A stretch of DNA of 64,000 nt. Origin: Paenibacillus abyssi. GTDB lineage: Bacteria; Bacillota; Bacilli; Paenibacillales; Paenibacillaceae. The stretch spans positions 124,001-188,000 of the forward strand of contig NZ_BMGR01000008.1 in NCBI RefSeq assembly GCF_014640295.1, in the 5' to 3' direction. The position numbers were made by a program, and so were the translations under genes. The notes beneath the pieces are model-generated. The model was not told where the DNA came from. It did no database searches and worked only from the letters and a program-made list of their open reading frames with translations. Below are positions 36,134 to 44,674 of this stretch, one piece after another (position 1 is the stretch's first letter; each line of letters begins with the position of its first letter).

Positions 36134-36901
36134 ATGATGATGCAGCTTAGTCTGGAAATGATGCTTCTTCTCATCGCGGGTGCTTTTTTCGCCGCATTTG
36201 TCGACTCCGTTGTAGGCGGCGGCGGCCTGATCTCCGTCCCGCTGCTGCTGGCAACAGGCATGCCGACGACGGATGTTCTGGGTACGAATAAATTGGCAGG
36301 TACAATGTCGTCATTGACGAGCACGGTTTCATTTATGCGCTCAGGTTATGTGGATCTCAAAGTGGTGAGAGGATTATTTATATTATCTGCAGGGGGGGCT
36401 GTCTTCGGAACGCTGGTGCTGCGGGCCATCCCTTCGGATTTTCTACGGCCGATCGTTGTTGTCATGCTGATCCTCATTACGTTATATACGGTGTTCCGCA
36501 AAAATTGGGGGAGTATGTCCACGTTCCGCAGCTTGACGAAGGGATCGGCCTGGCTGATGGGAATGGCTGCTCTCGGGATCGGGTTCTACGACGGATTTTT
36601 CGGGCCGGGCACAGGCTCCTTCTTAATCTTTGTCTTTCTGATGCTCGGATTTGATTTTGTGACGGCAGCCGGAAATGCCAAGGTGCTGAACTTTGGCAGC
36701 AATATTGCAAGTCTGGTCACCTTTATATTCATCGGGGCGGTCAATTACCAGATCGGCATTCCGATGGGGCTGGCGATGATCTGCGGTTCTCTCCTGGGAT
36801 CGCGTGTGGCGGTGCGCAAGGGAGCCGCTTATGTGCGTCCGTTATTTATCGCGGTATGCACGCTGCTCATCGGCAAGCAGGTATGGGATCTGCTGCAGTG
36901 A
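36134..36901 (+). CDS. TauE/SafE (TSUP) family membrane permease
   Basis: 255 residues with about seven to eight membrane segments and the duplicated TSUP pattern: GAFFAAFVDSVVGGGGLISVP in the first half and GMAALGIGFYDGFFGPGTGSFLIF in the second. The family exports or takes up small anions such as sulfite, sulfonates or organic acids. It lies 18 bp after the amino-acid permeases and before GlnK/GlnL, so it may belong to nitrogen or amino-acid metabolism. The substrate is unknown. Confidence 0.9.
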   Translation: MMMQLSLEMMLLLIAGAFFAAFVDSVVGGGGLISVPLLLATGMPTTDVLGTNKLAGTMSSLTSTVSFMRSGYVDLKVVRGLFILSAGGAVFGTLVLRAIPSDFLRPIVVVMLILITLYTVFRKNWGSMSTFRSLTKGSAWLMGMAALGIGFYDGFFGPGTGSFLIFVFLMLGFDFVTAAGNAKVLNFGSNIASLVTFIFIGAVNYQIGIPMGLAMICGSLLGSRVAVRKGAAYVRPLFIAVCTLLIGKQVWDLLQ

Positions 36902-36961
36902 AAATGTCTATGAAAATGACCGCGCTTTGATTACAATTATGGTAATTGGAGGTGGGGTCAT

Positions 36962-38248
36962 CTGCCGGGACGTTTCAATCATGAAAAGATGCAATTGGCG
37001 CTGCTTGCGATTGTAACGGCGATAGCCGGGGAATTCAAGGTGACGCCCTTCAGCGGTGAACTGTTCCGGATCGGGCTTGGCAGCAGCGCATTTCTGCTCT
37101 GCCTGCTTCTGATGAGACAGCTGCCCTATGTGCGTGCAGGAATTATGACGGGAATAACTGTACTTCTCTTCCGGACGACGATGGACAGTATGACGTCATT
37201 TGAAACGTTCTCCCTCATTGGAAGCCTGCAGGATCATTTTTCCGCCGCGCTCTATTATATTGCTTTTGCACTAGGCATGAGCTTGATACAAGGCAGATTG
37301 TCTGAATTTCATCCGTTTCTGCTCGGCGGCTGTGTGGCATGCATTGATTTTATCTCCAATGAAATCGAGCTGCTGGCCCGCAGCCTTCTGTTTGATTTGA
37401 CCTACTTTTACACGGGGCAGTGGGTGCTGATCGGAGCGACGGCGGTGGTGCGGAGCTTCTTTGTCGTCGGCTTGTACAGCAGCATCATGATCAGCCAGAT
37501 GCGGGCTTTGCATCTTGAGCAGCAGAAACGGATGGAGCAGATGCTGAGTGTAAGCTCCGGCTTGTACGGTGAAGTGTTTTATTTAAGAAAATCGATGGAT
37601 ACGATTGAACGGATCACCGCCCAAAGCCATGATTTGTACGGCAAGCTTATGGAAGCGGGCGAGAAAGAAAGCAGCCGCTCCATGCTGCAAATTACGCAGC
37701 AGATTCATGAGGTGAAGAAGGATTCCCAGCGGATTCTCGCCGGACTCCTGAAGCTGTTTGACCGTGAGACGGCTTCCGATATGACCCTCTCCGAAATCGT
37801 TGATTTTGTTATCAAATCCAACCGCAAGTATGGACAGATGTTGAAGAAAGAGGTTGAATTCGAAAGCTCGGTCGGAACTGATTATGTCACCGCCCATTTT
37901 ATTCCGTTAATCACGGTGCTGAATAATCTCGTTTCCAATGCCGTGGAAGCGATCGAGAAGAAAGGGAAGGTAGGGGTACGGATCTACGAACAGGGCGGCA
38001 AAACGGTCATGACCGTCTCCGACACGGGAATCGGCATTGCGGAGCAGGATAAATCGATGATTTTTGAACCGGGGTTTACGACGAAGTTTAACCAGGACGG
38101 ATACGCGGCCACGGGAATCGGGTTATCCCATGTGCGTGACATCGTACATTCAACAGGAGGGACGATTTGGCTGCAATCCGCAGAGCGTGCGGGAGAGACC
38201 ACCTTTGTCGTTGTTTTTTCGACCGATATGTTGAAAAAGGGAGTGTGA
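36962..38248 (+). CDS. glnK: GlnK-type sensor histidine kinase (YcbA family)
   Basis: 419 residues from ATG 36989, or 428 from an in-frame CTG at 36962 that is better spaced from GGAGGTGG; I give the longer form. A membrane region of about five helices is followed by a dimerisation segment (EVFYLRKSMDTIERITAQSHDLYGKL) and an ATPase domain (LNNLVSNAVEAIEKKG, SDTGIGI, TGIGLSHV). It matches the B. subtilis GlnK (YcbA) kinase, which works with GlnL to sense glutamine. The cognate regulator is next, and the Gln-type importer is upstream. Confidence 0.88.
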   Translation: MPGRFNHEKMQLALLAIVTAIAGEFKVTPFSGELFRIGLGSSAFLLCLLLMRQLPYVRAGIMTGITVLLFRTTMDSMTSFETFSLIGSLQDHFSAALYYIAFALGMSLIQGRLSEFHPFLLGGCVACIDFISNEIELLARSLLFDLTYFYTGQWVLIGATAVVRSFFVVGLYSSIMISQMRALHLEQQKRMEQMLSVSSGLYGEVFYLRKSMDTIERITAQSHDLYGKLMEAGEKESSRSMLQITQQIHEVKKDSQRILAGLLKLFDRETASDMTLSEIVDFVIKSNRKYGQMLKKEVEFESSVGTDYVTAHFIPLITVLNNLVSNAVEAIEKKGKVGVRIYEQGGKTVMTVSDTGIGIAEQDKSMIFEPGFTTKFNQDGYAATGIGLSHVRDIVHSTGGTIWLQSAERAGETTFVVVFSTDMLKKGV

Positions 38249-38255
38249 GGAACGG

Positions 38256-39158
38256 GTGCTGTCATTCGGTATTGTAGATGATGATGCGGCGAGCCGGTTG
38301 ATGCTGCAGAACATCATTGAAAGAGGCGGATTTGGCGAGGTTGTCGCTACTGCGGGCAGCGGCGGCGAAGGCGAACGGGTTGTTCTTGACGTGCAGCCGG
38401 ACGTCGTGCTGATCGACTTATTGATGCCGGACCAGGACGGCATTGAGACGATCAACCGGTTAAGGCAGCAGGGCTACTGCGGGAAATATATTATGATTTC
38501 GCAAATCGAAAATACGAACATGATCGGAAAGGCGTACCGGGCTGGGATCGAGTTCTATATCCGCAAGCCGATCAACCGGGTGGAAGTCGAAGCGCTTTTG
38601 ACCCGGGTGAACGAGCACTGGAAAATCGGAACGTATTTGAATGAAATTAGGGATTCTCTGGCCAAGCTGAGCAATCTTCATATGGAGCTGGGCAACAGCG
38701 CGAGAAAACGGACCGTTCGTGAAATCATTCAACCGATATTGATGGAAATGGGCATAGTCGGAGAGAGCGGCAGCAGGGATATTATTGAAATCATGGAGCA
38801 TTTGGTTCAGCATCATAAATCGGATACCCTCCCGCCGCTTAAAGAGCTCTATGAGGTGGCCGCACAAGCCGGCAAAGGGCCCGGCTGCGACATGGAGAAG
38901 GAAGGGAAAGCGGTTGAACAGCGGATTCGGCGCACGGTCATGAGCGCATTATCCAATCTGTGCAATATCGGATTAACGGATTACAGCAATCCGAAATTTG
39001 AGCATTACGCGCCGCTTTATTTTGATTTTCAGGATGTGCGGTTAAAAATGAAGGAAATCGATGAGAACCTGAGGCCGGAAAGGGGAAAAGTTAATATAAA
39101 GAAATTTTTGCAGGTGCTTTACTTGGAAGTGCTGGATAAAGTGCGGAGAGAGCCGTAA
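38256..39158 (+). CDS. glnL: GlnL-type response regulator (YcbB family)
   Basis: 300 residues from GTG. Receiver domain with DVVLIDLLMPDQDG and FYIRKP (phospho-Asp and conserved Lys), then a YcbB-type DNA-binding domain (about 150-300; RIRRTVMSALSNLCNIGLTDYSNPKFEHYAPLYFDF). It pairs with GlnK and activates glutamine-responsive transport genes in Bacillus. The likely target here is the adjacent glnQ operon (inference). Confidence 0.92.
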   Translation: MLSFGIVDDDAASRLMLQNIIERGGFGEVVATAGSGGEGERVVLDVQPDVVLIDLLMPDQDGIETINRLRQQGYCGKYIMISQIENTNMIGKAYRAGIEFYIRKPINRVEVEALLTRVNEHWKIGTYLNEIRDSLAKLSNLHMELGNSARKRTVREIIQPILMEMGIVGESGSRDIIEIMEHLVQHHKSDTLPPLKELYEVAAQAGKGPGCDMEKEGKAVEQRIRRTVMSALSNLCNIGLTDYSNPKFEHYAPLYFDFQDVRLKMKEIDENLRPERGKVNIKKFLQVLYLEVLDKVRREP

Positions 39159-39260
39159 CAATCGGATGGAAAGGTCTGTCCGGCGGGGGAGCTCATTGGC
39201 GACTCCCTCGCTTGAACGGAGCGGCAGCTAATATCACATTGCGAAGGATGGTTAACAAGA

Positions 39261-40070
39261 GTGACAGTTGAATCGAAGGAACAGCTGGAGAATGAGCTGC
39301 AGGCAATCAATAAATGGGAACGCGAGCAAAACGGCATGGGGATCTTTGACAAGCTGGGCAGGCTGCCGTTTATGCTGCTTGATAAAATCACGCCGAAGGT
39401 TGTACATGAAAAGCTGGGTATGGCTTTGAATGAGCTCGGCAGCTTTATTCAGAGCGGGGGGCAATACCTCATCTCCGAACGTTCGATCCAGGAGCAATTG
39501 GCACGGGAAGCGCGTGCTGTCTCCATCCCATTTGTACGGGCATCGGAGCTGCCTCTTGTGACAATGGACAAGGTGGCGGATTCCCTTGTGAGCAGCCGCA
39601 GCAAGCTGGCCGCTGTACAGGGGGCGACAACCGGAATTGGCGGCATCTTCACGCTTGCGATCGATATTCCGGCGATCTTGGGTATTTCGCTTAAGGTGCT
39701 GCAGGAGCTTTCCGTATGTTACGGCTATGATCCGAAGGAGAAGCAGGAGCGGTTATTTGTGGTGAAATGTCTGCAATTTGCATCCTCCGATATTGTTGGC
39801 AAACGTGTCATTCTGGACGAATTAGCCCAGCTGTCAGGGTCTGCCCGAGCGGATCAGGCCATTTCCCAAATCCAGGGCTGGCGCGAGGTTGTGGCCTCTT
39901 ACCGGGATAACTTCGGTTGGAAAAAACTGTTCCAAATGGTGCCGGTAGCGGGCATGGTCTTTGGTGCATGGATCAACCGGGGCACATTGCAGGATGTAGC
40001 CGAAGCGGGAAAAATGCTGTACCGCAAGAGGCGGATTATGGAGCGGCTGGAAAGCCTGGGGAACGATTGA
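39261..40070 (+). CDS. EcsC-family protein
   Basis: 269 residues from a GTG start. Matches the EcsC family (GMGIFDKLGRLPFMLLDKITPKVVHEKLG, VQGATTGIGGIFTLAIDIPAILGISLKVLQELSVCYGYDP, VPVAGMVFGAWINRGTLQDVAEAG). Family members are peripheral or membrane proteins of unknown action, first seen beside the Ecs ABC transporter, which is absent here. The gap 39159-39260 shows no clear control element. Confidence 0.88.
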   Translation: MTVESKEQLENELQAINKWEREQNGMGIFDKLGRLPFMLLDKITPKVVHEKLGMALNELGSFIQSGGQYLISERSIQEQLAREARAVSIPFVRASELPLVTMDKVADSLVSSRSKLAAVQGATTGIGGIFTLAIDIPAILGISLKVLQELSVCYGYDPKEKQERLFVVKCLQFASSDIVGKRVILDELAQLSGSARADQAISQIQGWREVVASYRDNFGWKKLFQMVPVAGMVFGAWINRGTLQDVAEAGKMLYRKRRIMERLESLGND

Positions 40071-40148
40071 TCCGACAATACCAGTTCATTAGCACGGGAA
40101 GAAATTATAACTTGTAATTCGATAAAACCCGTGCTAAGATAAAAACAA

Positions 40149-40163
40149 CTTAAACGATTAATC
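40149..40163. promoter_or_regulatory. Operator-like site upstream of the LacI gene at 40228
   Basis: CTTAAACGATTAATC has the centre CGATTAA in common with two sites upstream of the binding-protein gene (41349-41360 and about 41437-41448). Probably an autoregulatory LacI-type operator. Confidence 0.5.
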
Positions 40164-40227
40164 TCTTACGGTAATTATGGAGTTACGTTTACACCAGATT
40201 ACATGGCGGAAATTCAAAGGAGCGTTT

Positions 40228-41265
40228 ATGATTCGTATTAAAGATATCGCTCAGAAGGCGAATGTATCCACTGCGACGGTATCTTACGTATTAAACGGAA
40301 CCGGAAGCGTCAGTGAAAAGACACGCATTAAAATTTTAAAAGTGATTGAAGAAATGAATTACCAGCCCAATCATATCGCCAAAAGCCTGAAAATCAAGAA
40401 AACCAACACGATCGGGGTTGTGGTGGAGGATGTTACATCATTCCACTCTTCCGAGATCATCGACGGAATTAACGAATACGCCGAGAATCACGGCTTTTCG
40501 CTGCTGTTGACGAACATGAGGGTTCTAAAACGTCTGGGACGGGATCTTGAAGACCAGGAGAAGGTCAGGCAGCTGACACCCCCCGCAATGAAGGAAATTT
40601 TAAACAAGCAAGTGGACGGTTTGATCTATATCGGCGTTCATACCCGCGATGTAAGCGGAATCATTAATACAGGAACGCTTCCGACGGTATATACGTACTG
40701 TTACACTTCCGGTGAAGGTTATTCCGTTAATTACGACGACCACTTGGCAGCTTATGAAGCAACGAAGTATTTAATAGAAGAAGGGCACAGCAAAATCGCG
40801 GTCATCAGCGGCCTCTTTAACTCCAATCCCTCAAGGGATCGCTTTAATGGCTATTACCAGGCAGTGAAGGATCACGAGTTGGTTTTCGATCCGAGCTTTA
40901 TCAAAACCGGGGACTGGGAATTCGAATCCGGTTACACGCTAACGCGTGAGCTGCTGGATGGGACAACCCGTCCCACAGCCATTCTTGCGATGAATGATGT
41001 GATGGCGGCCGGCGCGATCAATGCTTGTCTGGAGAGAGGGCTGCATATTCCCGAAGATATCTCCATTATCGGCTTTGATGATCGGGAGTTCAGTTCTTAT
41101 ATTAACCCAAAGCTGACAACCATGAGATTGCCGCTGCATGAGATGGGCATGGAAGCGATCAAATCATTAGTATCGATATTGAATCAAGAAGAAGCTACCG
41201 AAAAAAATAAGAAGTTAAAATGCACGCTGATTAAACGCCATACCGTAGGGAAGCCTCGAGAGTGA
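40228..41265 (+). CDS. LacI-family transcriptional regulator
   Basis: 345 residues from ATG 40228, which follows AAAGGAG; an upstream in-frame ATG at 40177 has none. N-terminal helix-turn-helix (IRIKDIAQKANVSTATVSYVLNG and KILKVIEEMNYQPNHIAKSLK hinge) and an effector domain ending IIGFDDREFSSYINPKLTTMRLP. Same-strand leader of the carbohydrate locus to 50720. Three CGATTAA-type sites near it and upstream of the binding protein are likely operators. Confidence 0.93.
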   Translation: MIRIKDIAQKANVSTATVSYVLNGTGSVSEKTRIKILKVIEEMNYQPNHIAKSLKIKKTNTIGVVVEDVTSFHSSEIIDGINEYAENHGFSLLLTNMRVLKRLGRDLEDQEKVRQLTPPAMKEILNKQVDGLIYIGVHTRDVSGIINTGTLPTVYTYCYTSGEGYSVNYDDHLAAYEATKYLIEEGHSKIAVISGLFNSNPSRDRFNGYYQAVKDHELVFDPSFIKTGDWEFESGYTLTRELLDGTTRPTAILAMNDVMAAGAINACLERGLHIPEDISIIGFDDREFSSYINPKLTTMRLPLHEMGMEAIKSLVSILNQEEATEKNKKLKCTLIKRHTVGKPRE

Positions 41266-41348
41266 AAGAGCAGCAAGTAAAGTCATCGATGAAGGCGGTT
41301 GCAATCCTGAAGGAGCACAAATGAGCGTGTTTTTTTCAGAAATTTTAA

Positions 41349-41377
41349 TTAATCGATTAAGTTTGAACATGTATACT
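41349..41377 (+). promoter_or_regulatory. Operator and promoter of the carbohydrate ABC operon
   Basis: A perfect 12-bp palindrome TTAATCGATTAA (41349-41360) sits where the -35 would be, 17 nt before TATACT (41372-41377). A related AATCGATT lies at 41439-41446, downstream of the start point. Typical of LacI-type repression. Confidence 0.65.
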
Positions 41378-41473
41378 CTATTGGGAGGGAAGCCTATCGG
41401 AATGAACATGCAGCCGTTAAAGGGGAAAGCTTGAAATCAATCGATTATATCACTTGAAAGGGGTCTTTCTACG

Positions 41474-42814
41474 ATGAAAAAAGCAGGGAATCACGTAAAG
41501 AATTTTTGGCGTAAATTTGGTCTTACGATGGCGGTATCCGCTTTAGCTGTCGGATTAATTAGCGGATGCTCCGGAGCGAGCTCAAATGGCAATAATGAAA
41601 GCGCTTCTTCGAATGCGGGAGGAAATGAAGAAAAGACAATAACGATTGGTGTGGAAACCGGCGGACCTTACACAGAGTTCTACAAGAACTTGGCTCCTGA
41701 ATTTACAGAGCAAACGGGCATCAGTGTTCAATTTTTGGATGTGCCTCACGATAACATGCACGAGCGATTCATTACGGAAGCGGCGTCGGGTACCGGCGCA
41801 ATCGATATTTTCCAAACGGACCAGCCGTGGATTTCAGAGTTTGCCGAGATGGGCTTTCTGGAGCCGCTTAACGACCGGTTAACGGATGAGGATATCGCGC
41901 AGTTCGTACCGGCAGCTCTGGAAGCGGTATCGTATAATGATCAAATTTTCGGATTGCCGTATCTGGTGCATACACCGGTGCTGTACTACCGGACGGATTT
42001 GTTTGAAAAGGCGGGTTTAACAGAGCCGCCAGCAACTTGGGATGAATTCCGCGAATATGCAAAACAGCTGACGGATGAAGCCGGCGGCGTTTACGGAACG
42101 ATTGTCGAGGGCAAGCAAAGCGGAGAGCCGGTTACGCATCTGATGGACCGATTCTTACAAGCAGGAGGCGGAGTGCTTGACGGAGATAAGGTCGTCGTAG
42201 ACAGCCCGGCGAACGTTGAGGCATTCAAATTCATGCTGGGCATTCAGCATGAAGACAAGAGCAGCCCGGCCGGTGCGGTAGGTTATGATAACGCGGATGT
42301 GCACAACATGTTTATGCAGGGCAAGGCTGCGATGGTTATCAACTGGCCGTATATGTATACGCTTGCCAATGATCCTGGCCAATCCAAAGTAGCCGGCCAA
42401 TTCGCGGTTGCTCCACAGCCCGCTGGCGCGGAGCATGCAAGCGCAGTATGGAGCTGGGGTTTCGGTATTTCTTCCAGCTCGAAAAATAAAGATGCAGCGA
42501 TGGAATTTTTGGAGTGGGCGACCAGTACAGATATGATGGAAAAGTTTGGAAAGCATTTCATTAATCCGGTTGTAAAAACAGCTGCGGTAGAAGCATTGAA
42601 TTCCGATGCCGAGTTATCCGATGCAGATAAGCAAGCGATTGCTACGATGTCAGAGGCAGTAGAGTACGGTAAAAATGTTACGACTACGCCTGTATTCCCA
42701 GCCATCCAAAATCGCCTGGCGTTGTCGCTTTCCAAGATCATGACCCAGCAAAGCACGCCGGAAGAAGAACTGAAAGCTGCGCAGAAAGATATCGAGTCGA
42801 TCGTATCGCAGTAA
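41474..42814 (+). CDS. Carbohydrate ABC solute-binding lipoprotein
   Basis: 446 residues. Signal peptide with lipobox ISGC, then a Ser/Asn linker. Mature UgpB/MalE-type fold (ITIGVETGGPYTEFYKNLAPEFTEQTGISVQF, DIFQTDQPWISEFAEMG, GLPYLVHTPVLYYRTDLFEKAGL, FMQGKAAMVINWPYMYTLA). It supplies oligosaccharide to the permeases at 42919 and 43825. No ATPase gene is present, as for the other sugar importer. Confidence 0.93.
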   Translation: MKKAGNHVKNFWRKFGLTMAVSALAVGLISGCSGASSNGNNESASSNAGGNEEKTITIGVETGGPYTEFYKNLAPEFTEQTGISVQFLDVPHDNMHERFITEAASGTGAIDIFQTDQPWISEFAEMGFLEPLNDRLTDEDIAQFVPAALEAVSYNDQIFGLPYLVHTPVLYYRTDLFEKAGLTEPPATWDEFREYAKQLTDEAGGVYGTIVEGKQSGEPVTHLMDRFLQAGGGVLDGDKVVVDSPANVEAFKFMLGIQHEDKSSPAGAVGYDNADVHNMFMQGKAAMVINWPYMYTLANDPGQSKVAGQFAVAPQPAGAEHASAVWSWGFGISSSSKNKDAAMEFLEWATSTDMMEKFGKHFINPVVKTAAVEALNSDAELSDADKQAIATMSEAVEYGKNVTTTPVFPAIQNRLALSLSKIMTQQSTPEEELKAAQKDIESIVSQ

Positions 42815-42831
42815 TGCAGCATCCTGGATGA

Positions 42832-42870
42832 CAAGGGACTTGCGCAGGCTCACACTGCAGCGGTCCCTTG
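42832..42870 (+). other. Intergenic hairpin between binding protein and permease
   Basis: CAAGGGAC (42832-42839) pairs with GTCCCTTG (42863-42870), and an inner GCGCAG/CTGC-GCG pairing extends the stem. No T-run follows, so message stabilisation is more likely than termination. Confidence 0.55.
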
Positions 42871-42918
42871 CTATCCCTGCAGAGGTCTTACTTAAACAAC
42901 AGGTTAGGAGGATACAGC

Positions 42919-43821
42919 ATGGCAGTATCCGTGATGAAAAAAGCAGGACGAAACAAACGATCCCGAAGAACCGCAGGTATTTTACTTACTCTGCCTGCCT
43001 TGATTGTCATGGCGGCAACGGTGCTTTACCCGATCTTATGGTCGCTGAAGATCAGTGTATTTGAATCGAAGGGCATGATGACGAGCGGCTCATTTGTCGG
43101 TCTGGAAAACTATATTAATGTACTGCAATCCAGTCAATTTCAAAGCGCATTATGGAATACATTAGGCTTTGTTTCGGTTACGATCATTGTCGAACTGATT
43201 ATCGGATTTGCTGTAGCGCTGGTGCTGAACAGGAGCCTGCCGGGCACAAAGTTCTTCCGGGTTCTCTTCACCCTGCCGCTCATGATTGCGCCGGTAGTAT
43301 CCGGTCTTCAATGGAGATGGCTGTTTGCCGACCAATATGGGGTTATCAACTCTGTGCTCTCGATGATCGGCATTGACGGACCATTGTGGATGGGCAGCGT
43401 ATGGGGTGCCAGAACCGCTGTTTTAATTGCTAACGTATGGCTCGCTACGCCATTTGTCATTCTGATCTTACTTGCGGCGATGTCGTCACTGTCGGAGGAT
43501 TTGTACGAAGCGGCACGGCTGGATGGCGCGAATGCAGTGCAGATCTTTACCAATATTACGCTGCCGCTGCTAAAGCCGGCGATTCTGATGATTCTTGTGG
43601 TACGCCTGTCTGATGCTTTCCGCGTGTTTGATATTGTCTATATTCTGACGCAGGGCGGCCCTGGCGGTTCCACGGAAGTATTGAGCACTTATATTTATAA
43701 AAGCACGTTCACTGGATTGAACTTTGGACAAGGATCAGCTGCATCGTTCCTGGTCATGATTATGATCATGATCATCAGCTTCGGATTGTTCCGTCTCTTG
43801 CGGCCGAAGGAGGACAGATAG
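42919..43821 (+). CDS. Carbohydrate ABC transporter permease (first subunit)
   Basis: 300 residues from ATG 42919, preceded by TTAGGAGGAT; upstream in-frame codons lack a site. Six helices and EAA loop (YEAARLDGANAVQIFTNITLP). UgpA/MalF type. Confidence 0.93.
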   Translation: MAVSVMKKAGRNKRSRRTAGILLTLPALIVMAATVLYPILWSLKISVFESKGMMTSGSFVGLENYINVLQSSQFQSALWNTLGFVSVTIIVELIIGFAVALVLNRSLPGTKFFRVLFTLPLMIAPVVSGLQWRWLFADQYGVINSVLSMIGIDGPLWMGSVWGARTAVLIANVWLATPFVILILLAAMSSLSEDLYEAARLDGANAVQIFTNITLPLLKPAILMILVVRLSDAFRVFDIVYILTQGGPGGSTEVLSTYIYKSTFTGLNFGQGSAASFLVMIMIMIISFGLFRLLRPKEDR

Positions 43822-43824
43822 ATC

Positions 43825-44658
43825 ATGATGAAATCCTTTAAACTATCTAACATTCTTTCTTATTTCATTCTTATTGCAATGTCAGCGTTTGTCATTTTCC
43901 CGTTCCTATGGACATTTCTGACCTCGATCAAAACGGAAATTCAAATGTTTTCGGTGCCGCCGGTATGGATCCCGGACCCGGTAACCACGCAACATTATTC
44001 AGATATTATTGACGAAGGCCAGTTTCAGGCTTTTATGAAGAACAGCTTGACGGTGTCCGGCGTCAGTACATTGATATCCATGCTTGTCAGTATTCCCGCG
44101 GCTTACGGCTTTGCCAAATACCGTTACAAATTCAGCGGCCTGCTGTTTGCAACAGTGGTGGCGATCCGGATGTTTCCGCCGATTGTGATGGGCGTTCCGT
44201 TCTTCTTGATGATGCGTCAGCTTGGGCTCATTGATACCAATCTAGCCTTGATCATTACGTATTTGCCGCTGCAGCTCACGTTGATTATCTGGATCCTTGA
44301 GGGATTTTTCCGCCAGATTCCAAACGAGATTGAAGAAGCAGCCGAGATCGATGGGCTGGGCACCTTTGGCAAGTTCTTGAAAATAGCGGTTCCTCTTTCC
44401 ATGCCGGCCATCGGCGTTGCTTCAATCTTCAGCTTCCTGGCTGCGTGGAATGAGTTTATGTTTGCCTTGACCCTGACGCGTACCGATGCATCGCAGACGA
44501 TGCCGATCGGAATCGCCGGTTATGTTACTACGTTCCAAACCTTCTGGGGTAAAATGTCGGCTACCGGCATTTTGTATATCATCCCTGTCATTATCTTCAC
44601 GATCTTTGCCCAAAAAGGAATGATCAAAGGCTTGACCGCAGGAGCCACTAAAGAATAG
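43825..44658 (+). CDS. Carbohydrate ABC transporter permease (second subunit)
   Basis: 277 residues, MalG/UgpE type with EAA loop (IEEAAEIDGLGTFGKFLKIAVP). It starts 3 bp after its partner with an AAGGAGGA site and is followed 16 bp later by a putative glycosidase, so transport and breakdown are co-expressed. Confidence 0.93.
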   Translation: MMKSFKLSNILSYFILIAMSAFVIFPFLWTFLTSIKTEIQMFSVPPVWIPDPVTTQHYSDIIDEGQFQAFMKNSLTVSGVSTLISMLVSIPAAYGFAKYRYKFSGLLFATVVAIRMFPPIVMGVPFFLMMRQLGLIDTNLALIITYLPLQLTLIIWILEGFFRQIPNEIEEAAEIDGLGTFGKFLKIAVPLSMPAIGVASIFSFLAAWNEFMFALTLTRTDASQTMPIGIAGYVTTFQTFWGKMSATGILYIIPVIIFTIFAQKGMIKGLTAGATKE

Positions 44659-44674
44659 AAGAGGAGAATCTCGT

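Noticed and set aside
36134-36901. Reading the TauE/SafE gene as evidence of sulfonate metabolism.
   Set aside because: The family has broad anion substrates, and its neighbours are glutamine transport and sensing genes, not sulfonate genes.
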